Source: an uncultured Eubacterium sp.
GTDB lineage: Bacteria > Bacillota > Clostridia > Lachnospirales > Lachnospiraceae
Assembly: GCF_934295145.1 (NCBI RefSeq)
Contig: NZ_CAKRAS010000057.1
Location: 1-19,388, forward strand
Direction: 5' to 3'
Length of the DNA stretch: 19,388 nt
The notes under the pieces were generated by a model. The model was not told the origin of the DNA. It ran no database searches and saw only the letters and a list, made by a program, of their open reading frames with translations. The translations under genes were made by a program, and so were the position numbers. Shown piece after piece: positions 1 through 8,118 of this stretch (the stretch's first letter is position 1; the number at the start of each line of letters is the position of its first letter).

Positions 1-117
1 AGCCAACAGCTGGTTTTGCTGTTGGTGAGTTCGCGGAAGCGGTCGGAGATAAGCGGCGCAGCGCAGATAGAAAATCAATCGTGCCGGCATTGGAGTTTTG
101 CTTCCAGCTTCTTTTTA
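1..117 (-). repeat. Partial copy of dispersed palindromic repeat
   Basis: This is the second copy of the element at 18248-18441, in opposite orientation and cut by the window edge. Positions about 27-62 match the reverse complement of about 18302-18340 with few mismatches; the shared core includes GGAGATAAGCGGCGCAGC. Weaker similarity continues through AGAAAAT, CATTGGA and TGCTTC to about 110. An 8-bp hairpin (CCAACAGC at 3-10 with GCTGTTGG at 18-25) lies where the other copy has its central hairpin. It lies just downstream of the sigG stop codon. No coding role is seen. Confidence 0.75.
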
Positions 118-136
118 AATTACCCTAAACAAGAAT

Positions 137-916
137 TTATGTCATGAGGTAGTTGCGCATGGTTTTTAAGGCCGATTTTTCAAGCCGGCTCACTTGCGCC
201 TGGGAGATATGAATCTCATCTGCCACTTCCATCTGGGTTTTCCCTTCGAAAAACCGCAGCTGTATAATGTGATTTTCCCGGGTATTTAATCGTTTCATGG
301 CATCGCCGAGAGACAGTTTTTCTACCCAGCGTTCCTCCCTGTTTTTCTTGTCACTAATTTGATCCATGACATACAGTGGTTCCCCACCATCGGTGTAAAC
401 TGGATCATACAAACTGACGGGAGTCTGAATTGCATCCAGCGCAAAGGTAATATCTTCTTTTGGTATTTGAATTTCCCTGGAAATTTCCTCCAGCGTGGGT
501 TCGCAGTTATTGTTCCGTGTCATGAGTTCTCGGGCATGAATCGCCTTGTAAGCAGTGTCCCGCAGGGAGCGGCTGACTCTGACGCTGCTGTTGTCTCTAA
601 GATAACGGCGGATTTCGCCAATGATCATCGGAACGGCATAAGTAGAAAATTTTACATCCAGTGTAGGATCAAAGTTATCGATGGATTTGATGAGTCCGAT
701 ACATCCGATTTGAAAAAGGTCATCCACGTTTTCATTGGATGCCCAAAAGCGGCGAATCACACTTAACACCAGCCTTAGATTGCCGCGAATATAGGCCTCG
801 CGGGCATCCAGATCGCCTTTTTTGATGCGGACAAATAGTTCTTTTTTTTCGGATTCCTTCAGGACTGGGAGTGAGGAAGTGTTGACACCGCAGATTTCGA
901 CTTTATATGATGACAT
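137..916 (-). CDS. sigG: RNA polymerase sporulation sigma factor SigG
   Basis: Encodes a 259-residue sigma-70 family factor that, in spore formers, directs late forespore gene expression after engulfment. The N-terminal stretch KVEICGVNTSSLPVL is the typical SigG signature. Region 2 follows (NLRLVLSVIRRF, DDLFQIGCIGLIKSIDNFD, KFSTYAVPMIIGEIRRYLRD), then region 3 (VRVSRSLRDTAYKA) and region 4 with its helix-turn-helix (GKTQMEVADEIHISQAQVSR). Length matches the family. The start at 916 is chosen because GGAGG lies a few bases upstream on the minus strand and the protein then begins like known SigG; a start at 964 would add 16 unrelated residues. In many spore formers sigG follows spoIIGA-sigE; here argS is divergent instead, so the gene is detached from that cluster. 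No convincing SigF/SigG-type promoter was seen upstream. Confidence 0.95.
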   Translation of the reverse strand: MSSYKVEICGVNTSSLPVLKESEKKELFVRIKKGDLDAREAYIRGNLRLVLSVIRRFWASNENVDDLFQIGCIGLIKSIDNFDPTLDVKFSTYAVPMIIGEIRRYLRDNSSVRVSRSLRDTAYKAIHARELMTRNNNCEPTLEEISREIQIPKEDITFALDAIQTPVSLYDPVYTDGGEPLYVMDQISDKKNREERWVEKLSLGDAMKRLNTRENHIIQLRFFEGKTQMEVADEIHISQAQVSRLEKSALKTMRNYLMT

Positions 917-1142
917 AGTTTGCTGCCTCCGTTTTTTGCATGATGTATTAAGAAGCTTGCACAAAAACAGAAAATTTATTCTACAGCCGGAAAAAACCAG
1001 AGTGGATAAATTTGGGAAAAATACAACTTAATTTGACAAGAACATTAATTGGGAGAAAAAGTGGTTTACAATTATGGTTTAGAATTAAAATGTAAGCGTT
1101 GTTATAAAATGCGGCCGCAGTTATAAAATATAGTTCTGGTCG

Positions 1143-1171
1143 TTGCACTACATCAAAAATAATGTTAGAAT
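1143..1171 (+). promoter_or_regulatory. Probable promoter of argS
   Basis: TTGCAC at 1143-1148, a 17-base spacer, then TAGAAT at 1166-1171 with an extended -10 TG at 1163-1164. Transcription would start near 1178, giving a leader of about 37 bases before argS. This is a motif match only. Confidence 0.6.
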
Positions 1172-1214
1172 AAAATCAATTGTCAATTAGAAAGATTGAA
1201 ACCGGGAGGTACAC

Positions 1215-2981
1215 ATGAAAAAATTATTAGATAATATTACCGTTGAGGTAACAAAAGCTTTTGTGGAAGCCGGATACGAAGAAAAATTCGGCAAAGTTAC
1301 ATTGTCTAACAGACCGGATCTGTGTGAATTTCAGTGTAACGGAGCGATGGCTGCCGCAAAACAGTATAAAAAAGCACCATTTATGATTGCAGATGACGTG
1401 GCAGCACGTCTGCAGAATGTTGAGATGTTTGCATCTGTAGAGTCTGTAAAACCGGGATTCCTGAACTTGAAATTGTCTGAGGAATATCTGGCAGAGTACC
1501 TGCGTGAAATGCAGGCAGATGAGCGCTATGGCTGTGAGAAGACAGCAGAGCCAAAGACCATTATCGTAGATTACGGCGGAGCAAATGTGGCAAAACCACT
1601 GCATGTCGGACATCTTCGTTCCGCAGTTATCGGTGAGAGTGTAAAACGTATGAGCCGTTACATTGGTCACAATGTCATTGGTGATGTTCATCTTGGTGAC
1701 TGGGGACTTCAGATGGGACTCATCATCACAGAACTTCATGAGCGTAAACCGGAGCTGGTTTATTTTGACGAGGCATACGAAGGAGAGTATCCTAAGGAAG
1801 CACCGTTTACCATTTCTGAGTTAGAGGAAATTTATCCAACTGCAAGTGGAAAATCAAAAGAAGATGCAGCTTATAAAGAAGCAGCAATGCAGGCTACTTT
1901 TGAACTTCAGAAAGGCAGAAGAGGTTATATTGCACTGTGGAAACACATTCTGTCTGTATCTATCGCGGATCTGAAGAAAAACTATGACAGCTTAAACGTT
2001 TCTTTCGACCTCTGGAAAGGCGAGTCCGATGCAGATCCGTACATTGCACCGATGGCTGAGCAGATGAAGAAAGATGGTTTTGCATATATGAGCGAAGGTG
2101 CGCTGGTTGTTGACGTCAGTGAGGAGAACGATGCAAAAGAGATTCCACCATGTATGATCTTAAAATCAGATGGAGCATCTTTATATACAACTACAGATCT
2201 TGCAACTATCGTATGGCGTATGAAAGACTATCATCCGGATCAGATGGTATATCTGGCAGACAAACGTCAGGAACTTCATTTTGTACAGGTATTCCGTTGT
2301 GCAAAGAAAACAGGTCTGGTAGATGACAGCACAGAGCTGAAATTCATCGGTTTTGGTACAATGAACGGCAAAGACGGTAAACCGTTCAAGACCCGAGAGG
2401 GTGGCGTTATGCGTCTGGAGAAACTGGTTGGAGATATCCAGAACGAGATGTATCAGAAAATTGCTGAGAACAATACCATGGAAAAAGAAGAAGCAGAAAA
2501 AACTGCAAAACAGGTTGCGTTATCTGCTATCAAATATGGAGATCTGTCTAATCAGGCTTCCAAAGATTATATCTTTGATATTGACCGCTTTATCTCTTTT
2601 GAGGGAAATACAGGTCCATACATTCTGTATACTATCGTGCGTATCAAATCTATTTTGAAAAAATATGCAGAGAGCGGAAAATCAGCAGCAGATTACACCA
2701 TTCAGGCAGCACATTCTGCAAGTGAGAAGAATCTGATGCTGGAGCTGGCACGTTTCAATGAAGTAATGACAAATGCAGCAGAAGAACTTGCACCACACAA
2801 GATCTGCGCATACATTTACGGACTGGCTAATGCTTTAAATCATTTTTATCATGAGACAAAAATCATGGTAGAAGAAGATGTGGCTGTACAGGCTGGTTAC
2901 ATCCGTTTGTTAGAGCTGACCAGAGACGTCCTTGAGACATGTATCGATGTACTTGGATTCGATGCACCGGAGAAAATGTAA
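1215..2981 (+). CDS. argS: Arginyl-tRNA synthetase
   Basis: Class I aminoacyl-tRNA synthetase that charges tRNA-Arg with arginine using ATP in the cytoplasm; 588 residues, a usual ArgRS length. The N-terminal Arg-tRNA synthetase additional domain spans roughly residues 1-100. The HIGH signature appears as HVGH at residues 130-133 within KPLHVGHLRSAVIG. The KMSKS loop is replaced by a GKPFKTREGG segment near residue 390, a common degenerate form in ArgRS. The C-terminal anticodon-binding (DALR) domain covers about 460-588. The start is supported by GGGAGGT at about 1204-1210. The gene stands alone, divergent from sigG and convergent with the LUD gene, with a terminator at 3073-3128. No T-box or other leader element is seen in its short 5' region. 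Confidence 0.97.
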   Translation: MKKLLDNITVEVTKAFVEAGYEEKFGKVTLSNRPDLCEFQCNGAMAAAKQYKKAPFMIADDVAARLQNVEMFASVESVKPGFLNLKLSEEYLAEYLREMQADERYGCEKTAEPKTIIVDYGGANVAKPLHVGHLRSAVIGESVKRMSRYIGHNVIGDVHLGDWGLQMGLIITELHERKPELVYFDEAYEGEYPKEAPFTISELEEIYPTASGKSKEDAAYKEAAMQATFELQKGRRGYIALWKHILSVSIADLKKNYDSLNVSFDLWKGESDADPYIAPMAEQMKKDGFAYMSEGALVVDVSEENDAKEIPPCMILKSDGASLYTTTDLATIVWRMKDYHPDQMVYLADKRQELHFVQVFRCAKKTGLVDDSTELKFIGFGTMNGKDGKPFKTREGGVMRLEKLVGDIQNEMYQKIAENNTMEKEEAEKTAKQVALSAIKYGDLSNQASKDYIFDIDRFISFEGNTGPYILYTIVRIKSILKKYAESGKSAADYTIQAAHSASEKNLMLELARFNEVMTNAAEELAPHKICAYIYGLANALNHFYHETKIMVEEDVAVQAGYIRLLELTRDVLETCIDVLGFDAPEKM

Positions 2982-3072
2982 GATAATAATGGATGCAAGA
3001 GAGTTCAGAGGGAGATTGTTTACCTTTGGCGAACGGTGAAATTATTGAGTGATGAAATCACGATAAATATAG

Positions 3073-3128
3073 AAAACCCATTCACATCTTTATCATATTT
3101 ATGTGGTAAATGATATGGATGGGTTTTT
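3073..3128. terminator. Terminator between convergent argS and LUD gene
   Basis: AAAACCCAT at 3073-3081 pairs with ATGGGTTTT at 3119-3127, with additional inner pairing, and is followed by T residues on the plus strand. On the minus strand the stem ends in TTTT as well, so it can serve both converging genes. Confidence 0.75.
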
Positions 3129-3169
3129 GTTTGCGTTAAATTAATTATTTTGTAAATATGGTTGGCACG

Positions 3170-3808
3170 TTAATATCCCAGTTCTTCTCCAACCAGGATC
3201 AGCTTAATACGTCCTTTAATAGCACTTCTACGTGTGATAACCGTATGACTGCAGATGCATCCTTCGGCAAAGCAGTCATGGCAGCTTCCAGTCAGGGCAC
3301 ACGGTGTGTTTCGATCCAGTCGGATGGCATTTGGTGGAGAAGCGATATTTTTCACTCTGGATTCGGCTTCTTCCAGTGTGGCAGCAACTTTATTCATGCC
3401 GGCGATAATAATTACGTTCTCTGGACCGTAGATCAAAGCAGCTACACGGTTTCCAGTGCCATCTGTGTTAACTAACTGGCCGTCTAATGTGATGGCATTT
3501 GTGCTCATAAAATAGTAGTCGCAGGATAAGGCCTTATGATAAATCTTTTTAATTTCCTCCTGAGAACAGGCTTTGGATCGATCCAGCAATGTGATATCGT
3601 CTTTTTTTTGCAGAGCATCCATCAGACCACATTCATTCATGGTCATGGAACCGCCGAAAGATACGCTGGAACCCGGTGTTACATAAGAAAGAGCCTTTTT
3701 GACTGCTTCTTCACTGGTTTCACAGTAACATCCTTCGTAACCGCGGCGTTCGATATTTTTCAAAATCGTTTCTGCGGCAACTTTATAATACTTCTGTTTT
3801 GGTGTCAT
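3170..3808 (-). CDS. LUD-domain protein (LutC/YkgG-like lactate utilization family)
   Basis: A 212-residue single LUD domain (DUF162) protein. Family signatures are the glycine-rich segment GSSVSFGGSMTMNECGL (about residues 46-62), the NTDGTGNRVAALIYGP stretch and the closing ASPPNA...RLDRNTPC block. A Cys-rich tail follows (CALTGSCHDC, then CIC). LUD proteins include LutC, part of the LutABC L-lactate oxidation complex, but stand-alone LUD proteins like this one are common in clostridia and their substrate is not settled. No lutA or lutB is nearby. The start at 3808 is favoured over 3865 because AAGGAGG lies eight bases upstream and the extra residues would be atypical. A 6-bp hairpin (GCAGTG/CACTGC, about 3844-3868) lies in its leader. 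The family is clear, the role is not. Confidence 0.88.
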   Translation of the reverse strand: MTPKQKYYKVAAETILKNIERRGYEGCYCETSEEAVKKALSYVTPGSSVSFGGSMTMNECGLMDALQKKDDITLLDRSKACSQEEIKKIYHKALSCDYYFMSTNAITLDGQLVNTDGTGNRVAALIYGPENVIIIAGMNKVAATLEEAESRVKNIASPPNAIRLDRNTPCALTGSCHDCFAEGCICSHTVITRRSAIKGRIKLILVGEELGY

Positions 3809-4195
3809 AAAATAACCTCCTTGCTGAAATGCTGCGATAACCTGCAGTGCAAAAAAGAAGAACACTGCGGAATCTTTACAGTATTACAATGTGTATAAAA
3901 ATATAGTGAACCAATCGGGAGAAAAAGTCAAGAGATGTGGGAATCAATAGAAAAGCAAAACCTATTACGAAAAAAGTCGGGTAATGTGAATGCCCGCTTT
4001 ACATCGGATATATGATGGTGTAATAGGAACACTGGAGAGGGTGAACATCATTGGTTTGACTTTTTTTGTCTGGGTGTAGTATATTAGACTACGGTTCATT
4101 CAGTGCGTGTATTCAACGATCAATTATGATTACAGGAAGAATGGACAGTATTATTTACTTAATTTTATGTCAGACACAATAAGGGGAAACAAAAC
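3809..4195. other. 387-base divergent intergenic region
   Basis: It separates the minus-strand LUD gene from the plus-strand ABC exporter. It holds the small LUD leader hairpin at about 3844-3868, a short CGGG/CCCG hairpin near 3978-3996 with no T-run, and the exporter promoter at 4056-4085. A possible minus-strand -35 (TTGACT) lies near 3927-3932, but no good -10 sits at a normal distance. No conserved RNA or small gene was recognised. Confidence 0.5.
4056..4085 (+). promoter_or_regulatory. Probable promoter of the ABC exporter gene
   Basis: TTGACT at 4056-4061 and TATATT at 4080-4085 with an 18-base spacer. Transcription would start near 4092, leaving a leader of roughly 100 bases before the ATG at 4196. 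Motif match only. Confidence 0.5.
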
Positions 4196-5929
4196 ATGAG
4201 GAAAAATTTAAAGAAGCTATTCTCATATTACAAGCCATATATGGGAATTTTTGTTGCAGATATGTTTTTTGCATTTGGTGCAGCGGCGGTATCACTGGTG
4301 ATTCCGTTAGTTGTGCGTTATATCACATCTGAGGTAGTTCACTGGGAAAGCAGTCAGGCACTGCATATGATTTTACGTCTGGGTGTGATCATGCTGATTC
4401 TGATCGCTGTTCAGTGTTACTGTAACTATTTTATAGCGAATTACGGGCATGTCATGGGCGCGAAGATCGAGTATGACATGCGTGCGGAGATTTTTTCACA
4501 CTATCAGAAACTGTCCTTCCGTTTCTATGATGATCAGAAAGTCGGCCAGTTAATGTCCCGCATTACATCGGACCTGTTTGATATTACAGAACTATTGCAC
4601 CATGGACCGGAAAATGTCGTGATTTCGCTGATTCGTATTATCGGTGCTTTCATTATTATGGTGAATATCAGTCCGCGGCTGACAGTGGCAGCATTCGCTT
4701 TGGTGCCGTTTATGATGGTGTACGCTTATGTGTTTAACAAAAAAATGAAGCGTGCCTTTCGTATGAACCGTGTGAAAATTGCAGATATTAACAGTCAGAT
4801 CGAGGATAATCTGTCCGGAATCCGAGTGGTTAAATCTTTTGCCAACGAAGAAATTGAAAATAAAAAGTTCAAAAAGGGCAATGACGGATTTCTGGATGCA
4901 AAGAAAAACAGTTATCGATATATGGGTGGATACAATGCCGGTCTGACTGCTTTTACAACAGCAATTACCGTCGTAGTTATGCTGTCCGGTGGAGTGATGA
5001 TCGCCCGTGGAAAAGGAAATATTACGGATTTGATCACATTTTTATTGTATATTAATGTCTTTACCGAGCCAATAAAAACGCTGATTGATTTTACGGAACA
5101 GTTCCAGAATGGTTATTCCGGATTTGAGCGTTTTATGGAGATGATTTCTGTGGTGCCTGATATCAAAGATGCGCCGGATGCGCAGCCGATGCAGGAAGTG
5201 AAAGGCGAAATCTGTTTTGAAAATGTGTCTTTCCATTATGCGGATAGCGATCAGATGGTGCTGAATCATGTAAATCTGGAAGTCCCGGCGGGAGAGTATG
5301 TGGCGCTGGTTGGAAGTTCCGGTGCAGGAAAAAGTACCCTGTGCAGCCTGATTCCACGATTTTATGACGTGACGGGTGGTACGATCCGAGTGGATGGTCA
5401 GGATCTCCGTAAGATCAAATTGTCGGATCTGCGCAACCATATCGGAATCGTGCAGCAGGATGTGTATCTGTTCGCGGGAACGATTCTGGAAAATATTCGT
5501 TACGGAAAACCGGATGCAAGCAGGGAAGAAGTAATCAAAGCAGCAAAAGAAGCCAATGCCCATGAATTTATCATGAGTTTCCCGGATGGATATGATACGG
5601 ATATCGGACAGCGTGGTGTGAAATTATCCGGTGGACAAAAGCAGCGTCTTTCTATTGCCCGGGTATTTTTGAAAAATCCGCCAATTCTGATTTTTGACGA
5701 AGCAACGTCCGCCTTAGATAATGAAAGTGAAAAAGTAGTACAGGAATCTCTGGAAATTCTTGCAAAAGGACGTACTACTTTTGTGATTGCACATCGCCTG
5801 TCTACCATTCGTAATGCCGAACGCATTCTGGTGCTGACGGAAAATGGCATCGAGGAGAGTGGTACGCATGAGGAACTTGTAGCAAAAGGCGGTATTTATC
5901 AGAAATTATGTGAGATGGCAAACTTGTAA
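4196..5929 (+). CDS. ABC exporter half-transporter, fused membrane and ATPase domains (MdlB/MsbA type)
   Basis: 577 residues. Residues about 1-320 form a type IV exporter membrane domain with around six hydrophobic segments; residues about 335-577 form the ATPase. Visible motifs are Walker A GSSGAGKST (near 372-380), signature LSGGQKQR (near 478), Walker B ILIFDEATSALD (near 496) and the switch histidine in VIAHRLST. All key residues are present, so it should be active, probably as a homodimer since no partner half-transporter is adjacent. Substrate is unknown; relatives export lipids, peptides or drugs. It is preceded by AAGGGGA at a fair distance. A DUF2156 gene begins 108 bases downstream and could be cotranscribed, with a structured element overlapping this gene's stop codon. 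Confidence 0.93.
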   Translation: MRKNLKKLFSYYKPYMGIFVADMFFAFGAAAVSLVIPLVVRYITSEVVHWESSQALHMILRLGVIMLILIAVQCYCNYFIANYGHVMGAKIEYDMRAEIFSHYQKLSFRFYDDQKVGQLMSRITSDLFDITELLHHGPENVVISLIRIIGAFIIMVNISPRLTVAAFALVPFMMVYAYVFNKKMKRAFRMNRVKIADINSQIEDNLSGIRVVKSFANEEIENKKFKKGNDGFLDAKKNSYRYMGGYNAGLTAFTTAITVVVMLSGGVMIARGKGNITDLITFLLYINVFTEPIKTLIDFTEQFQNGYSGFERFMEMISVVPDIKDAPDAQPMQEVKGEICFENVSFHYADSDQMVLNHVNLEVPAGEYVALVGSSGAGKSTLCSLIPRFYDVTGGTIRVDGQDLRKIKLSDLRNHIGIVQQDVYLFAGTILENIRYGKPDASREEVIKAAKEANAHEFIMSFPDGYDTDIGQRGVKLSGGQKQRLSIARVFLKNPPILIFDEATSALDNESEKVVQESLEILAKGRTTFVIAHRLSTIRNAERILVLTENGIEESGTHEELVAKGGIYQKLCEMANL

Positions 5930-5994
5930 CTGTTGAGAGCCAAGAAGTAGCCCTCGCTAAAGTGCGGTTAGTCGATATGGCTCTGAATAGTTAC
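5926..5994 (+). ncRNA. Candidate structured RNA element, copy A (before the DUF2156 gene)
   Basis: An outer stem GTAACT (5926-5931) with AGTTAC (5989-5994) encloses an inner stem AGAGCCA (5936-5942) with TGGCTCT (5978-5984). Inside, CGC (5953-5955) can pair with GCG, and TAGC with GTTA. Copy B at 9473-9552 shares the order: outer stem, TTGA, AAGAAG, CTCG, TCGA, ATGG, GGCTCTGAAT, outer stem. The outer-stem bases differ between copies but pairing is kept. The element begins in the stop codon of the ABC exporter gene. I do not recognise it as a known riboswitch class. A structured RNA is inferred from two copies only. Confidence 0.45.
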
Positions 5995-6037
5995 TGTAAA
6001 AAATATACAAAGTCTGGAAAGGAAGAAGTTATTATAT

Positions 6038-6949
6038 ATGAGCAGACTGGAAGTAAAAAAAGTACAACTGTCCGATAAAACATGGATGGATGCCTACCTG
6101 GATGCAAAACAGGACAAAGGCTGTGACATGTGTTTTGCAAACATCTATCTCTGGGGAAGAAAATATAGAACAGGTTACGCAATGGTTAATGATTGTTTGA
6201 TTTTTGCGGATCTGACGGATTTTAACAGTGTATCCATGCCGCTTGGTGAACCAGAAAAGGTAAAACAGGCGATTCTGACGCTGGAGGAGTATTTTGCAGA
6301 GGATGGTAAACCTTTTGCACTGCATCTGACGACGCCGAAGGATGTGGAACAGTTAGAGGAATGGTTTCCGGGAAAATATCAGGTGGAGTACGAGCGCGAC
6401 CTGGCGGATTATGTGTATGAGCGGGAAAAACTTGTGGCATTATCCGGAAAGAAATATCATGGCAAAAAGAACCATGTGAATAAATTTAAAAATCTGTATC
6501 CGAACTGGGTATATGAGCTGATCACGGATGAAAATGTGGAAGATTGCTTCCAGATGGGACTGGAATGGCGCAGAATCAACGACTGTGAAGATGATGAGGA
6601 AAAACTGGACGAGCTGTGCGTGACGTTCAATGCGTTGCGTCTGATGAAAGAACTTCAGCTGACCGGGGGCCTGCTGCGGTTGGAGCCGGAAGGTGATGTG
6701 GTGGCTTTTGCAATTGGCGAAGAATTAAATAAAGATATGTATGTGGTGCATATTGAAAAAGCTTTTGCGGATGTGCCAGGGGCTTATCCGATGATCAATC
6801 AGCAGTTTGCAGAGCACGCGGCAGAGGGGTATCTGTATGTCAACCGTGAGGATGACAGCGGCGTGGAAGGTTTGCGCAGGGCAAAAGAGACCTATCATCC
6901 TGCATTTATGGGACTGAAGGGTTATGTGACACACCTTGACAATTCCTGA
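6038..6949 (+). CDS. DUF2156 family protein (phosphatidylglycerol lysyltransferase C-terminal-like domain)
   Basis: A 303-residue soluble protein of the DUF2156 family, which has a tandem GNAT-like fold related to the catalytic domain of MprF lysylphosphatidylglycerol synthase. Features that fit are an N-terminal DMCFANIYLWGRKYRTGYA stretch, the central KKYHGKKNHVNKFKNLYPNW segment and a C-terminal YPMINQQFAEHAAEGYLYVNREDD followed by LRRAKETYHPAFM. There are no membrane segments, unlike full MprF, so it is a stand-alone aminoacyl- or acyl-transferase-like protein with unknown acceptor. The ribosome site GGAAAGGAAG lies near 6016-6025. It follows the ABC exporter and the structured element at 5926-5994; whether that element controls it is inference. 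Its 3' end overlaps the promoter of the next gene. Confidence 0.85.
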   Translation: MSRLEVKKVQLSDKTWMDAYLDAKQDKGCDMCFANIYLWGRKYRTGYAMVNDCLIFADLTDFNSVSMPLGEPEKVKQAILTLEEYFAEDGKPFALHLTTPKDVEQLEEWFPGKYQVEYERDLADYVYEREKLVALSGKKYHGKKNHVNKFKNLYPNWVYELITDENVEDCFQMGLEWRRINDCEDDEEKLDELCVTFNALRLMKELQLTGGLLRLEPEGDVVAFAIGEELNKDMYVVHIEKAFADVPGAYPMINQQFAEHAAEGYLYVNREDDSGVEGLRRAKETYHPAFMGLKGYVTHLDNS

Positions 6950-6964
6950 TTTCAGACTTAAAAT
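6936..6964 (+). promoter_or_regulatory. Probable promoter of the CobW-type GTPase pair
   Basis: TTGACA at 6936-6941 and TAAAAT at 6959-6964 with a 17-base spacer, a near-consensus vegetative promoter. The -35 lies inside the end of the DUF2156 gene. No Zur-like palindrome was seen next to it. Confidence 0.65.
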
Positions 6965-7012
6965 AATCTGTTAAAGGGTGGAAAAATATAAGTTAAGAAA
7001 GGATGATATACA

Positions 7013-8086
7013 ATGACAAAGATAGACATTATTTCCGGATTCCTCGGAGCTGGAAAAACAACTTTTATTAAAAAAATGCTGGAAGAAGTTTTCTCGGGTG
7101 AGAAAGTTGTTCTGGTAGAGAATGAATACGGCGAAGTTGGTATTGACGGCGGATTCTTAAAAGATTCCGGTATCGAGATCAAAGAGCTGAATTCCGGCTG
7201 TATCTGCTGCTCTCTGGTTGGTGATTTTAACCGCAGCTTAAATGAAGTGATCGAGACTTATCATCCGGATCGTATCCTCATCGAGCCGTCCGGAGTTGGC
7301 AAACTTTCTGATGTTATGTCTTCTGTAAAAGACATGGAGAAAGATCATGATGTAAAATTAAATGCGCTGGTAACAGTTGCAAACGCAATGAAAGCAACCA
7401 AACAGATGAAAGCTTTTGGTGAGTTCTTCAACAATCAGATTGAAAATGCAACAACCGTTGTTTTAAGCAGAACCCAGAATATGAAAGAGGAGAAACTGGA
7501 GCTTTGTGTAAAAGAAATTCAGGAATTAAATCCGAAGGCGGCAATCATTACAACTCCTTGGGATTCTATTTCCGGAGAGCAGATTCTGAAAGTAATCGAG
7601 CAGCAGGATTCTCTGATGCAGGAAATGATGAAAGAGTACGAAGAGCACCATCATGATCACGATCACGAGCATCACCACGATCATGAGCACCATCACGATC
7701 ACAATCACGAGCATGATCACGATCATGAACATCATGATCACGACCACGGCGAGGGATGCACCTGTGGATGCCATGACCACGAGCATCACCACCATGACCA
7801 TGACGCGGATGAAGTATTTATCAGCTGGGGCAAAGAGACTCCTCATAAATATACAAAAGAGAAGATCGAGTCTATCTTGAAGATATTCTGCGATACTGAA
7901 GATTACGGCACAATTTTACGTGCAAAAGGAATGGTTCCGGCAGAAGACGGCACATGGATTTATTTTGATATGGTTCCGGGCGAGTACGAGCTGCGTGACG
8001 GTGAGCCGGATTATACCGGACGTCTCTGTGTCATCGGTACAGATATCGACGAACATAAATTAGAAGAACTGTTTGAACTGAACTAA
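7013..8086 (+). CDS. CobW/COG0523 GTPase, putative zinc metallochaperone with His-rich arm
   Basis: 357 residues. The N-terminal P-loop GTPase domain has Walker A GFLGAGKT at residues 9-16 and the family metal-binding motif CICC at 63-66 (C63, C65, C66). Between about residues 212 and 262 lies an arm of repeated His-Asp/His-Glu units with a CTCGC insert, followed by a CobW C-terminal domain (about 270-357). COG0523 proteins deliver or sense Zn, Co or Ni by GTP hydrolysis; the His arm favours zinc or nickel, but the metal cannot be read from sequence. Unusually, the guanine-specificity motif expected as NKxD is replaced by SRTQ (in VVLSRTQNM). It has its own promoter at 6936-6964 and lies 32 bases before a second P-loop protein that is probably its partner. 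Confidence 0.9.
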   Translation: MTKIDIISGFLGAGKTTFIKKMLEEVFSGEKVVLVENEYGEVGIDGGFLKDSGIEIKELNSGCICCSLVGDFNRSLNEVIETYHPDRILIEPSGVGKLSDVMSSVKDMEKDHDVKLNALVTVANAMKATKQMKAFGEFFNNQIENATTVVLSRTQNMKEEKLELCVKEIQELNPKAAIITTPWDSISGEQILKVIEQQDSLMQEMMKEYEEHHHDHDHEHHHDHEHHHDHNHEHDHDHEHHDHDHGEGCTCGCHDHEHHHHDHDADEVFISWGKETPHKYTKEKIESILKIFCDTEDYGTILRAKGMVPAEDGTWIYFDMVPGEYELRDGEPDYTGRLCVIGTDIDEHKLEELFELN

Positions 8087-8118
8087 AAATAATATAGAAA
8101 AGAGAGAAACAAAAAATC

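Noticed and set aside
2990..3040. Short 16-codon ORF after argS
   Set aside because: No ribosome site, very short, and it lies just before the argS terminator; no evidence of translation.
1050..3925. Shared GGGAGAAAAAGT before argS and near the LUD gene
   Set aside because: Only 12 bases of purine-rich sequence with no wider similarity or consistent position; likely chance.
6950..7012. Zur box before the CobW-type gene
   Set aside because: No inverted ATAAT-type palindrome of the expected form was found, so zinc control remains unproven.
7649..7800. Apparent tandem repeat array in DNA
   Set aside because: It is the His-Asp/His-Glu coding stretch of the CobW-type protein in frame, not a CRISPR or satellite.
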